This document shows positions 1 through 6,483 of a stretch of DNA of 8,584 nucleotides, one piece after another. Each line of letters opens with the position of its first letter. The first letter of the stretch is position 1. Below the pieces are notes generated by a model. That model was not told the DNA's origin and did not search any database. It was given only the letters and a program-made list of their open reading frames with translations. A program made the translations under genes and the position numbers. The DNA lies in contig DALYLR010000074.1 in the NCBI GenBank assembly GCA_031976175.1, forward strand, positions 1 to 8,584, written 5' to 3'. The stretch is from DMER01 sp003451645. GTDB taxonomy: Bacteria > Pseudomonadota > Alphaproteobacteria > Micropepsales > Micropepsaceae.

Positions 1-74
1 GCCTCTCCGAACGCGATCAAACCGCGCCAGAAATCTCGGTTGTTGGAGGTGTCCAGCTGGGGCTTTTCATGCAT
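1..74 (-). CDS. N-terminus of an unrecognised divergent gene (partial)
   Basis: On the minus strand an ATG at 74-72 opens a frame that stays open to the window edge, 24 full codons. The protein begins MHEKPQLDTSNN and continues with RDFWRGLIAFGEA. Codon third positions are mostly G or C, as expected for real coding sequence in this GC-rich DNA. A GAGGA motif lies 4 bases before the ATG and would serve as ribosome binding site. I do not recognise the family and only 25 residues are visible. Its start codon directly abuts the start of the plus-strand SLOG gene, so each gene's ribosome binding site falls inside the other's coding sequence. That is unusual, and one of the two starts may be wrong. 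Coding status is inferred from codon use and the start signal only. Confidence 0.4.
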   Translation of the reverse strand, partial: MHEKPQLDTSNNRDFWRGLIAFGE

Positions 75-1937
75 AACATCCTCACAATCTCCCACGACGA
101 TGCGCGGCCCAGATTCGCAATCCGGCTCGGCATCACTGGCCATCGGACTTTCGACGCTAAACAGACCGCCGACCTGGAGGCGGCCGTTCGCCGCATCTTC
201 GCGGATCTCAAGACGCAGATGGCCGCCGTATTAGCCCAGGAGGGCGCCGCCAGGACTTACCGGCCAGAGCCATTGATCCACCTTACCTCACCGCTGGCCG
301 AGGGAGCCGATCGCATCGCGGCGCGTGCCGCAATCGCGGAGGGCGCCATCCTGAGCGCGGCGCTTCCTATGCCCGCCACCGAGTACAAACGGGATTTCGC
401 GCCCGGGGACACGGAGTTTGAGAGATTGCGCTCCGTCGCCGCGGAGAATGGCGCGGTTACAGAACTGTATTTGGCGGCTATTCACACAAAGGAGGAACGC
501 GACGCATCATATGCCCATGTCGGGTCATATATTCGGCGCCATAGCGACATCCTCATCGCGATCTGGGATGGACAACCGGCTCGAGGAACAGGCGGAACCG
601 CGAACGTAATCGTGGAGGCCATCGAAATGGGTCTGCCGGTCATCCACATTCAGTCCGACCGGCCCGAGACAGTCACGATCCTGAAGGGTGAGAGCAAATC
701 TCAGTATGCGCCGGATCTACTTGCGTCTTTCGTCACTGCGTTCGCGTTCCCAAGGGGCGCTGCCACCGAGCGCGTCGAGAACAAAGGCCATAACGAGTTA
801 GATCAAATTGCGGCCGCAGATGCCTACTACCGCGACACCGTAGCCGCCCCCAGCGGGGAACCAGATAGTTTTCTCTATCAGGGGCCGTTCAAAGCGGCGC
901 CGAATTGGTTTGGCTCGACCGCCGCAGGCATCTACCCGTTATGGATTTCATTGTTCAAGAAACCTACCGACACAAAGGACAAGCCGCCCTTCACATTCGT
1001 GTCGCCGCAGACGACCTATTTGTTCCGGCATTTTCAGCGCGCCGACGTACTGGCGACGTATTATTCAGACCTTCATCGCAGCGTGTTTTTCCTTGCCTAT
1101 CTCCTGGCCGGCGTCGCGCTATTTGGCGCCTTCGCGTCGCTCGGCGTCAAGGCGTATGGGCATGCAATGGAGATCGAGCATTCGGCGGCCGTGTTTGTCG
1201 GACTCGAATTGGCCTTGCTGTTTGCGATCCTGATTATCGTCGGCTTGGAGCAATGGTTTGGCTGGCGCGACAAGTGGTTGAATTACCGTTGGCTGGCCGA
1301 GTTGTTGCGGCAAACAGATATCCTGGCCGTCGCGGGGCGGCCTATGCCGTTTCGGATCCTCCACGAATTGGGGGCCGACCTGCCGGGCCGACGTTGGGTG
1401 CCGCACGTCTATTGCGCCATCGTGCGCTCCGCGGGAATCGCCCCCTCGACTGTGACGCCCGCGCATTTGCAAGCGCTGAGCGCCTATGTGTCCCACACGC
1501 GGCTGCAAGACCAGATCGAGTACCATAGCAAAACGGAGGCGAAGAACGACGCGGCCGGACGGTTCATGAAGACGGCGAGCCTTTGGTTCTTCGGCTTGAC
1601 CATCGCCGCCGTCGCCGCAAAGACCGCGGTCATGCATTGGGACAAGAGCGCCTATGATTGGCTGCTGGTCCTGTCCATCGCGGCGAGCGTGTTTCCTGCC
1701 GCCGCTTATATCTTCTTCGCCATCCGCAGCCAAGCGGAGTTCGAAATGGTGGGCCGCCGCTCGGCGCGTATGCTCCGGCGGCTCAAGGCTGTGAAGGCGG
1801 AGATAGATGGCGCGCGCGCCAACAACTTGACACTTGACGATCTCGGCGAAGACATTCTCAAGAGCGCCGCAATCATGCGCCACGACGCCGCCGATTGGGC
1901 GAGCATTTTTGAGGTCAAGGAGACCGAACGCGGTTAA
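69..1937 (+). CDS. SLOG-domain protein with four membrane helices (SLOG-SLATT-like putative effector)
   Basis: This 622-residue protein has two parts. Residues about 15-230 look like a SLOG (SMF/DprA-LOG-like Rossmannoid) nucleotide-binding domain: an opening strand with GITGHR (21-26), a TSPLAEGADRIAA segment (about 73-86), and a strand reading ILIAIWDG followed by a glycine loop RGTGGT (172-177) and a helix. Residues about 338-362, 373-393, 502-521 and 531-552 are hydrophobic helices, arranged as two hairpins. The first hairpin is followed by WRDKWLNYRWLAELLR, which resembles the segment after the helices in SLATT domains. SLOG domains bind nucleotide-derived ligands such as NAD or ADP-ribose derivatives, and SLATT domains are proposed pore-like effectors. 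A membrane effector gated by a nucleotide signal is therefore the likely role (inference). The ATG at 69 has GGGG (59-62) six bases upstream. The frame is open to the window edge but has no nearby upstream ATG, GTG or TTG. The stop lies 18 bases before the TIR-STAND gene, suggesting one operon. Confidence 0.78.
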   Translation: MHNILTISHDDARPRFAIRLGITGHRTFDAKQTADLEAAVRRIFADLKTQMAAVLAQEGAARTYRPEPLIHLTSPLAEGADRIAARAAIAEGAILSAALPMPATEYKRDFAPGDTEFERLRSVAAENGAVTELYLAAIHTKEERDASYAHVGSYIRRHSDILIAIWDGQPARGTGGTANVIVEAIEMGLPVIHIQSDRPETVTILKGESKSQYAPDLLASFVTAFAFPRGAATERVENKGHNELDQIAAADAYYRDTVAAPSGEPDSFLYQGPFKAAPNWFGSTAAGIYPLWISLFKKPTDTKDKPPFTFVSPQTTYLFRHFQRADVLATYYSDLHRSVFFLAYLLAGVALFGAFASLGVKAYGHAMEIEHSAAVFVGLELALLFAILIIVGLEQWFGWRDKWLNYRWLAELLRQTDILAVAGRPMPFRILHELGADLPGRRWVPHVYCAIVRSAGIAPSTVTPAHLQALSAYVSHTRLQDQIEYHSKTEAKNDAAGRFMKTASLWFFGLTIAAVAAKTAVMHWDKSAYDWLLVLSIAASVFPAAAYIFFAIRSQAEFEMVGRRSARMLRRLKAVKAEIDGARANNLTLDDLGEDILKSAAIMRHDAADWASIFEVKETERG

Positions 1938-1943
1938 ACTACA

Positions 1944-1949
1944 AAGAAG
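1944..1949 (+). promoter_or_regulatory. Ribosome binding site of the TIR-STAND gene
   Basis: AAGAAG lies six bases before the ATG at 1956, within the 18-base gap after the SLOG gene. It favours the start at 1956. A second in-frame ATG at 1968 would begin the protein at MIFISH, right at the first TIR strand, with GGGATG (1953-1958) upstream, so it remains possible. Confidence 0.4.
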
Positions 1950-1955
1950 TTAGGG

Positions 1956-4709
1956 ATGCGCCGCCCCATGATCTTTATCAGTCACTCTTCCGCCAATAAT
2001 GCCGCCGCAATCCGCATCCGGGACTGGTTGATCTCGGAGGGTTGGGGGCCGGGTCAGATCTTTCTCGATCTCGAGAACATCAATCCCGGCGAGCGCTGGC
2101 GCCAGGCATTGGATAATCGCGCCGCCAATTGCGAAGGCGTGATTGCGTGCCTGTCTGACGAATGGATTTCGTCGCCGGAGTGCAACAATGAGTATTCCAC
2201 CGCGCGCGCATTGGGGAAACCAACTTTCCCGGTCATCGTCAGTCCCCTGACGAAAGCCATCCCGAGATACATAACCGACGTGCAGTTTGCCAACCTTTCG
2301 GATACCGCCGCGTCCATTGACGGTTTTACAAAACTCAAGGCTGGCCTGGTCGCTCAACGCATCGCGCCGGAGTTTTTTCCCTGGCCGCCGCAGAGCAACC
2401 CACAGCGCGCGCCCTATCGCGGGTTCAGCGCGCTGGATATCGAGGATGCGGGGATATTCTTCGCCCGCGACGGCGCGATCGCGCGCGGCATGGATGCAAT
2501 GCGCCGGATCGCCGATGGCGCGGCGGAGCGCATGCTGGTGATCCTGGGCGCGTCGGGCGCGGGCAAGTCGTCGTTTCTACGTGCAGGGCTGCTCGCCCGG
2601 ATGAAGCGCGACACGGCGCGGTTCGTGGCCTTGCCGCCGGTCCGGCCGGAGCGCGCGGCGCTGACAGGGCCGCGCGGTCTCTTCGCCGCCGCCGGAATTG
2701 CGGGCGGCACGGTTTCGGATCTCGCCGCCGCGTTCGACCAGATGCGCAAGGAGGCGCATGCCAGGCTCTGCGCGCTGGCGGGGTTGGACCCGGCGGCGCA
2801 ACCCCCGCCCCGCATCGTCATCGCCATCGACCAAATGGAGGAACTGTTCAATCCCGACAATACGGAGGGCCCGGAAGCGCTGAGCCTGATTGCGGGCGTG
2901 TTAGCGCAAGACCCCTTGTGCCTCGCGGTCGCGACGATCCGGTCGGACGCCTATGAACGCGTCCAAAACGCCCCGGAACTAACGGCGATCGCGCGACAGC
3001 TTTTCGATCTGGACCGGTTGGGGCCCGATGCCTTCCGCGCGGCGATTGAGGGGCCGGCGAAATTGACCCAGCCGCCGTTGAAGATCGAGCCTGAATTGAC
3101 GGATCGGATCGTCAAGGATTTGGCGGGCCGCGATTCCCTGCCCCTTTTGGCGTTCGTGATGCAGCGCCTCTACGATCTGCGGACGGATCGCGGCGCGCTC
3201 ACGCTGGCTGATTACATTGACAAGGACAGGTTGGGCGGCGTCGAGGGTGCGATCAAAGGTGCGGTCGCGGTGGCGTTGGAGGGACTGAAGGCCGAGGGCG
3301 CGAAGCCCGAAGACCTGCTGGAGAAACTGCGCTGGATCTTCTTGCCCGCTCTGGTGCGCTTGCCGGATTCAAGCGCGAAGCCACAGCGCCGAGTGGCGCG
3401 GCTCGATCGGTTCACGCCGGAGCAACAGGACTTGGTCAAACGCCTGGCCGATCAACGCCTGTTGGCGATCGGTGATGGCGTCGTGGACGGCGAACCGGCG
3501 ATCACCGTCGAAATCGCGCATGAGGACATTTTGCGCTTGTGGCTCGATCTGCAGAAATGGATCGAGGGCGAACGAGAAAATCTGCTGCTGCTCGAAACGG
3601 TCGAAACGGCCGCGACCGGCTGGGCGGATCATGGCCACACGCGAGACTGGATTGCCCATTCGGGCGAGCGCTTGGCCCGGGCGCGGAGCCTCGCGACGCA
3701 TAAGATTGGGGCGTATAGACTTTCTGAGATCCAGACGGCGTATCTGTCGGCCTGTGCCGCCGCGCAGAGACTGCGGGCGTGGCGGATCGCGGGGGCAGTT
3801 GCCGCTGTCCCAATTGCCGTTGGTCTGGCCTACGCTGCCTACGAGGGCTTTATTGCGATCCGGTCGGAGTATCTGCAACGGCAGGCAATCGATAGGTACG
3901 AGGGTCATCGGTTGACAGCAGAGGCAGTCTCGCAACTTGAGCCCGGCCAGACATTCCAAGAGTGCGCCGCAAACAGTGCCGATTGCCCCGTCATGGTGGT
4001 ATTGCCATCCGGGTCATTCATGATGGGAAGCCCCGCAAGCGATGATAGTGCGGATAACTTGGAAAGACCGCAACGCGAAGTTAACACCTTACGGTTCGCC
4101 GTCGGGAAGTTTGAAGTTACCTGGGAAGAGTGGATAACCTGCGTTAATGCAGGAGGATGCAATCGCTACCGTCGCGCCCACGAGAGCCAACGCTATGACG
4201 GTCGTTATCCGGTCTTCAATATCGATTGGTATGATGCGCAGGACTATGCAGCGTGGATATCTCGAATGACTGGTGCCAAGTATAGACTTCTGACAGAAGC
4301 GGAATGGGAGTTTTCAGCCAGAGCGGTCACCAGAGTTGAAGCGGAATACACAGCTTATTCTTGGGGCAACTCCATCCCAGAGTGCGATCCAACATCGGAT
4401 CGCGGGGCGCAATTTGTGGATTGCAGCGATCCCGCTGGGCCTATGGAAGTTGGCACATTCATACCTAATGCGTTTGGACTGCATGACTTGCATGGCAACA
4501 TATTGGAATGGGTGCAGGACTGCATCGGGATTTACGGGCAAGCGGCCAACGACGGATCGGCCGCTGAAACAGCAAACTGTTCTAGACGCGTTTTGCGTGG
4601 CGGCTCTTGGGACAGTAACCATCAGGATATTCGTTCCGCGGATCGGTACCAAAACCCGCCAGATATGCGGTTCATCACAATTGGCTTCCGACTAGCCAGA
4701 ACACTCTAA
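1956..4709 (+). CDS. TIR - nSTAND1-like NTPase - membrane helix - FGE-sulfatase-fold protein
   Basis: This 917-residue protein has four modules. The TIR domain (1-110) shows MIFISHSS, a BB-loop-like DLENINPGERW (39-49), and SDEWISSPECNNEY with Glu79 at the catalytic position of TIR NADases. The STAND NTPase (about 155-600) has Walker A GASGAGKS (198-205), Walker B IVIAIDQMEELF (287-298), then TIRSDAYE (327-334) and a helical region with EIAHEDILRLW (519-529). A hydrophobic helix follows at about 608-632, preceded by Arg-rich residues, so the N-terminal part should be cytoplasmic. The FGE-sulfatase fold fills 677-917: CPVMVVLPSGSFMMGSP, KFEVTWEEW, LTEAEWEFSARA, GLHDLHGNILEWVQDC, VLRGGSW and GFRLA. 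The catalytic cysteine pair of true FGE is not seen between RGGSW and GFR, so this is probably a binding domain. Likely role (inference): a receptor whose FGE domain senses a ligand, whose STAND module switches, and whose TIR consumes NAD or makes a signal for the SLOG protein encoded just upstream. GC content falls sharply from about base 3840 on. Confidence 0.88.
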   Translation: MRRPMIFISHSSANNAAAIRIRDWLISEGWGPGQIFLDLENINPGERWRQALDNRAANCEGVIACLSDEWISSPECNNEYSTARALGKPTFPVIVSPLTKAIPRYITDVQFANLSDTAASIDGFTKLKAGLVAQRIAPEFFPWPPQSNPQRAPYRGFSALDIEDAGIFFARDGAIARGMDAMRRIADGAAERMLVILGASGAGKSSFLRAGLLARMKRDTARFVALPPVRPERAALTGPRGLFAAAGIAGGTVSDLAAAFDQMRKEAHARLCALAGLDPAAQPPPRIVIAIDQMEELFNPDNTEGPEALSLIAGVLAQDPLCLAVATIRSDAYERVQNAPELTAIARQLFDLDRLGPDAFRAAIEGPAKLTQPPLKIEPELTDRIVKDLAGRDSLPLLAFVMQRLYDLRTDRGALTLADYIDKDRLGGVEGAIKGAVAVALEGLKAEGAKPEDLLEKLRWIFLPALVRLPDSSAKPQRRVARLDRFTPEQQDLVKRLADQRLLAIGDGVVDGEPAITVEIAHEDILRLWLDLQKWIEGERENLLLLETVETAATGWADHGHTRDWIAHSGERLARARSLATHKIGAYRLSEIQTAYLSACAAAQRLRAWRIAGAVAAVPIAVGLAYAAYEGFIAIRSEYLQRQAIDRYEGHRLTAEAVSQLEPGQTFQECAANSADCPVMVVLPSGSFMMGSPASDDSADNLERPQREVNTLRFAVGKFEVTWEEWITCVNAGGCNRYRRAHESQRYDGRYPVFNIDWYDAQDYAAWISRMTGAKYRLLTEAEWEFSARAVTRVEAEYTAYSWGNSIPECDPTSDRGAQFVDCSDPAGPMEVGTFIPNAFGLHDLHGNILEWVQDCIGIYGQAANDGSAAETANCSRRVLRGGSWDSNHQDIRSADRYQNPPDMRFITIGFRLARTL
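4596..4691 (+). other. Candidate variable segment at the FGE C-terminus (DGR VR-like)
   Basis: Between VLRGGSW and GFRLA the protein reads DSNHQDIRSADRYQN followed by PPDMRFITI. This spacing of fixed residues (RGGSW, RSA.R, P..R, GFR) around variable positions matches the surface diversified in FGE/C-type-lectin-fold targets of diversity-generating retroelements. Several variable codons have the NNC form (gac, aac, tac, aac, ttc, atc) expected when AAC codons of a template are adenine-mutagenised. However, no reverse transcriptase and no template repeat are present in this window, and non-diversified FGE-like proteins share the same skeleton. It is listed as a candidate only. Confidence 0.25.
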
Positions 4710-4741
4710 CTATTGACTAACTTTCTTATCGCGTAGAGTTT

Positions 4742-4784
4742 AAGCGGGGTGATTTTTCTACCGAGGCGAAACCCGCTTGGCGGG
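4742..4784. repeat. Intergenic inverted repeats with two alternative pairings
   Basis: In the 100-base gap between the convergent TIR-STAND gene and the kinase remnant, AAGCGGG (4742-4748) is complementary to CCCGCTT (4772-4778). The same second arm can instead form a tight 5-base stem, CCCGC-TTG-GCGGG (4772-4784). No T-run follows on either strand; the T-run at 4753-4757 lies inside the long loop. A canonical intrinsic terminator is therefore not supported, although the position between convergent genes suits one. Nothing else is seen in this gap. Confidence 0.3.
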
Positions 4785-4809
4785 CGGCTTACCATCGTCA
4801 GGCAGAGAA

Positions 4810-5445
4810 CTATTGCTCCATTAAAGCATGCAAAATTTCCTTTGTGCTGTCTGGGCGGCCCGCTGCGGCATTGGCCAGTGCCCTAAGGAGCGCAGCCCAT
4901 TCCATTTTCGGTATTGTCGGCTCCGCCGCCGCTAGGGCCTGCTCCCAATGCCCCTGGCCGTTGCTAAACCAACCGCCTCGCACGGCACCCGGCATTTCCC
5001 CAGTAATCATCTCAAACGCCAGCACCCCCAGCGCATAGATGTCCGCGCTGTGGTCCACGGGTTCGCCCGCAATTTGTTCCGGCGCGGCGTAGCCCGCCGT
5101 ATAGGCAATGGGGCGCGAACCGCTGCGCGCGGTCGCGTCGAAGTCGATGAGCACGGGCCAATCCTCCGCCTTCATCACGACATTCTCCGGCTTCAGATCG
5201 CAGAACACCAACCCCGCCTCGTGAAACGCCGCAAGCCCCTGCGCCAGCGGTCCGACGATGGCCCGCCAATTGGCGCGCGCCGAACCGCTCGCTATCGCGG
5301 CCCGCAAGGTCGGCCCCTCCACCAATTCGCTGGCGATATAGAGATCGCCGCCGGGCTCCAGAAAAAGCCCGCAGGACCGCGCGACGCAAGGATGCACGAT
5401 CCGCGCGGCAGCCAATGCCTCGCGCTGGGCCCAGCCTGGCGTTTG
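4810..5445 (-). pseudogene. Ser/Thr protein kinase remnant (C-lobe only)
   Basis: Read on the minus strand, this is the C-terminal part of a Hanks-type kinase ending at the TAG at 4812-4810. It begins near QREALAAARIVHP, matching the alpha-C helix region, then has a hinge-like LYIASELVEG, the catalytic loop FCDLKPENVV (Asp kept, the usual His-Arg replaced by Phe-Cys), DFD in place of DFG, the activation segment GYAAPEQ, and SADIYALGVLAFEMITGEMP. The glycine-rich loop and the ATP-anchoring lysine of the N-lobe are absent, because the coding sequence runs directly into an IS remnant at about 5430-5450. The frame stays open antisense to the transposase up to 5685, but that stretch is not kinase-like. 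The fragment cannot be an active kinase by itself. Intact relatives would phosphorylate Ser/Thr and could supply phosphothreonine for the FHA protein encoded at 6484. The exact junction is an estimate. Confidence 0.8.
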
Positions 5446-5951
5446 GGAGCGGACAAGCGCAACGAATACCTCATGCTCGACAGCACGCTGGTGCGCGCCC
5501 ATCAGCAAGCGGCGAGCGGAAAAGGGGGGCCAAAGATCAGGCTCTGGGGCGTTCCCGAGGAGGCCTGACGACCAAAATCCACCTGCTGTGCGACGCGTTG
5601 GGACGGCCGTTGCGAGCGATGCTTTCGCCAGGTCAGGCGCACGATCTCCTGCACGCGGCGGCCCTGATCGACGGCGAGCGGACAAAGGCCGTGATCGCCG
5701 ACACGGCTTTCGACGCGCGGGCCTTCCGGGAGAAAGTCTGGAGCATGGGCGCGCGATGCGTCATCCCCTCGAACCCGACCCGCAAAAGGCCCCGGCGCCT
5801 GAACAAACGCGACTATAAATTGCGTAACCGCATCGAGCGATGCATCAACAAACTCAAGCATTTCCGCCACATCGCCACCCGGTACGACCGGCGCGCCGAA
5901 TACTTCCTCGCCTTCATCCACCTCGCCTGCGCTATGATCTGGATGCGCTGA
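5446..5951 (+). pseudogene. IS5-family DDE transposase, N-terminally truncated, two frames
   Basis: The first frame reads NEYLMLDSTLVRAHQQAASGKGG, given here in parts: NEYLMLDSTLVRAHQ then QAASGKGG. It carries the first catalytic Asp (LDST) and runs to a stop at 5566-5568. The second frame continues with AKDQALGRSRGGLTTKIH, the second Asp in VIADTAFDA, the catalytic Glu in LRNRIERCINKLKHF, and the typical ending ACAMIWMR, stopping at 5951. The two frames join by a -1 shift at an A4G6 run (5520-5529). All three DDE residues are present. About 80-100 N-terminal residues expected for the family are missing, being replaced by kinase-derived DNA, so the enzyme should be inactive. The family is clear from the DSTLVRAHQ and GRSRGGLTTKIH motifs; the exact IS name cannot be given. 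Confidence 0.85.
5520..5529 (+). other. Probable -1 programmed frameshift site of the transposase
   Basis: The run AAAAGGGGGG falls where the DSTLVRAHQQAASGKGG frame must pass to the AKDQALGRSRGG frame. Slipping back one base on the G-run restores a typical uninterrupted IS5-family sequence, GKGGAKDQALGRSRGG. Several IS5-family groups split their transposase over two frames this way. It is relevant only as ancestry, since the element is truncated. Confidence 0.55.
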
Positions 5952-5999
5952 ATGTCGATTCAGCCTAGTTCGCCGCCCTCGCCTCGATGCGGCTCCCCA

Positions 6000-6362
6000 T
6001 GGGCGTCTTGGAACAAAACTGCCCGGCTTTGGGATGCCGAAACGGGCAAAGAACTCGCAAGCCTCATAGGTCATAGGAGCGCGGGGTTGAGCGCCCAGTT
6101 TTCGCCCGATGGCAAGACCGTTGTGACCGCGTCTGGGAACAAAACCGCCCGGCTTTGGGATGTGTCGCTGTTCATGAAACCAAGGGACGAGCGTATCTGG
6201 CTGGCGTGTACGCGGCTCAAAGAAGCAGGCGTGGCGGAGTTCACGGACGCGGAAATCGCACTGGAGATCGTCAAGGCCACGCGCGGGCCCGATCAGCGCG
6301 ATCCCTGCAATCGGGCAGGTTTGCTCTCCTGGTCCTGGTGGCAGAAGGCGGTGGGGTGGTAA
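6000..6362 (+). pseudogene. WD40-repeat protein remnant (last two blades and C-terminal tail)
   Basis: The frame reads ASWNKTARLWDAETGKELAS, then LIGHRSAGLSAQFSPDGKTV and VTASGNKTARLWDVSLFM, i.e. the end of one WD40 repeat and one nearly full repeat. A C-terminal tail follows (CTRLKEAGVAEFTDAEIALEI, then RDPCNRAGLLSWSWWQKAVGW, stop at 6360-6362), of a kind seen after WD40 propellers in STAND-type proteins. A propeller needs about seven blades, so the 5' bulk of the gene is gone. The IS remnant supplies an in-frame ATG at 5952 overlapping its transposase stop (TGAATG), which leaves a formal 136-codon frame, but its first 16 or so codons are IS-derived. The lost N-terminus may have carried an NTPase, TIR or protease domain; this cannot be told from here. 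Confidence 0.78.
6003..6162 (+). repeat. WD40-encoded direct repeat, 126-base period
   Basis: Bases 6003-6036 and 6129-6162 match at 32 of 34 positions, differing only at 6009/6135 and 6020/6146. The spacing of 126 bases equals 42 codons, the usual WD40 unit. Near-identity at DNA level shows that the propeller blades had been recently homogenised or duplicated before the gene was broken. Confidence 0.85.
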
Positions 6363-6471
6363 AGGGGCCCACTGGCATCGCAAGCGCCCTGCTCACCCCA
6401 ACACATAGAGGGAGTTCGGCCCGGCCGCCAAGATTGACTTCGTCTCCCAACAAAACCAGAGTGCCGGCACA

Positions 6472-6476
6472 GGGAG
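6472..6476 (+). promoter_or_regulatory. Ribosome binding site of the FHA-protease gene
   Basis: GGGAG lies seven bases before the ATG at 6484 and supports that start. The 121-base gap 6363-6483 contains TTGACT at 6434-6439, but no convincing -10 box at the right distance, so I do not call a promoter. Confidence 0.6.
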
Positions 6477-6483
6477 AACAGTC

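Larger units (their letters stand above)
5440..6000 (+). mobile_element. IS5-family insertion sequence remnant, 5' end deleted
   Basis: This stretch holds the 3' part of an IS5-family element with a two-frame transposase. The left end, left terminal repeat and transposase N-terminus are missing: recognisable sequence starts at about 5445, where it is fused to the kinase remnant. The right end lies between the transposase stop (5951) and the first recognisable WD40 codon (about 6003). The sequence just after the stop, ATGTCGATTCAGCCTAG, may belong to the IS terminus. With the left end gone, neither terminal repeats nor a target duplication can be verified. Both boundaries are estimates from where protein similarity begins and ends. 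Confidence 0.72.

Noticed and set aside
905..1528. Plus-strand open frame of 207 codons inside the SLOG gene
   Set aside because: It is an out-of-frame, Arg/Ala-rich shadow overlapping a well-supported gene in another frame.
1119..1883. Long minus-strand open frame (254 codons) opposite the SLOG gene
   Set aside because: It is a GC-rich antisense shadow; its translation shows no domain and the plus strand encodes clear membrane helices.
3592..3609. Tandem 9-base repeat TCGAAACGG in the STAND region
   Set aside because: Two copies within coding sequence encode ETVETA; too short to mean more than chance or minor slippage.
4710..4809. Intrinsic terminator or DGR initiation hairpin after the FGE domain
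   Set aside because: Inverted repeats exist but no T-run follows the stem, and no template repeat or reverse transcriptase is nearby, so neither role can be claimed.
5502..6383. Minus-strand open frame of 293 codons across the IS and WD40 remnants
   Set aside because: It reads antisense to recognisable transposase and WD40 sequence and has no domain of its own.
6434..6462. Possible promoter with TTGACT upstream of the FHA-protease gene
   Set aside because: At the expected distance the -10 position reads CAGAGT, which is too far from consensus to support a call.
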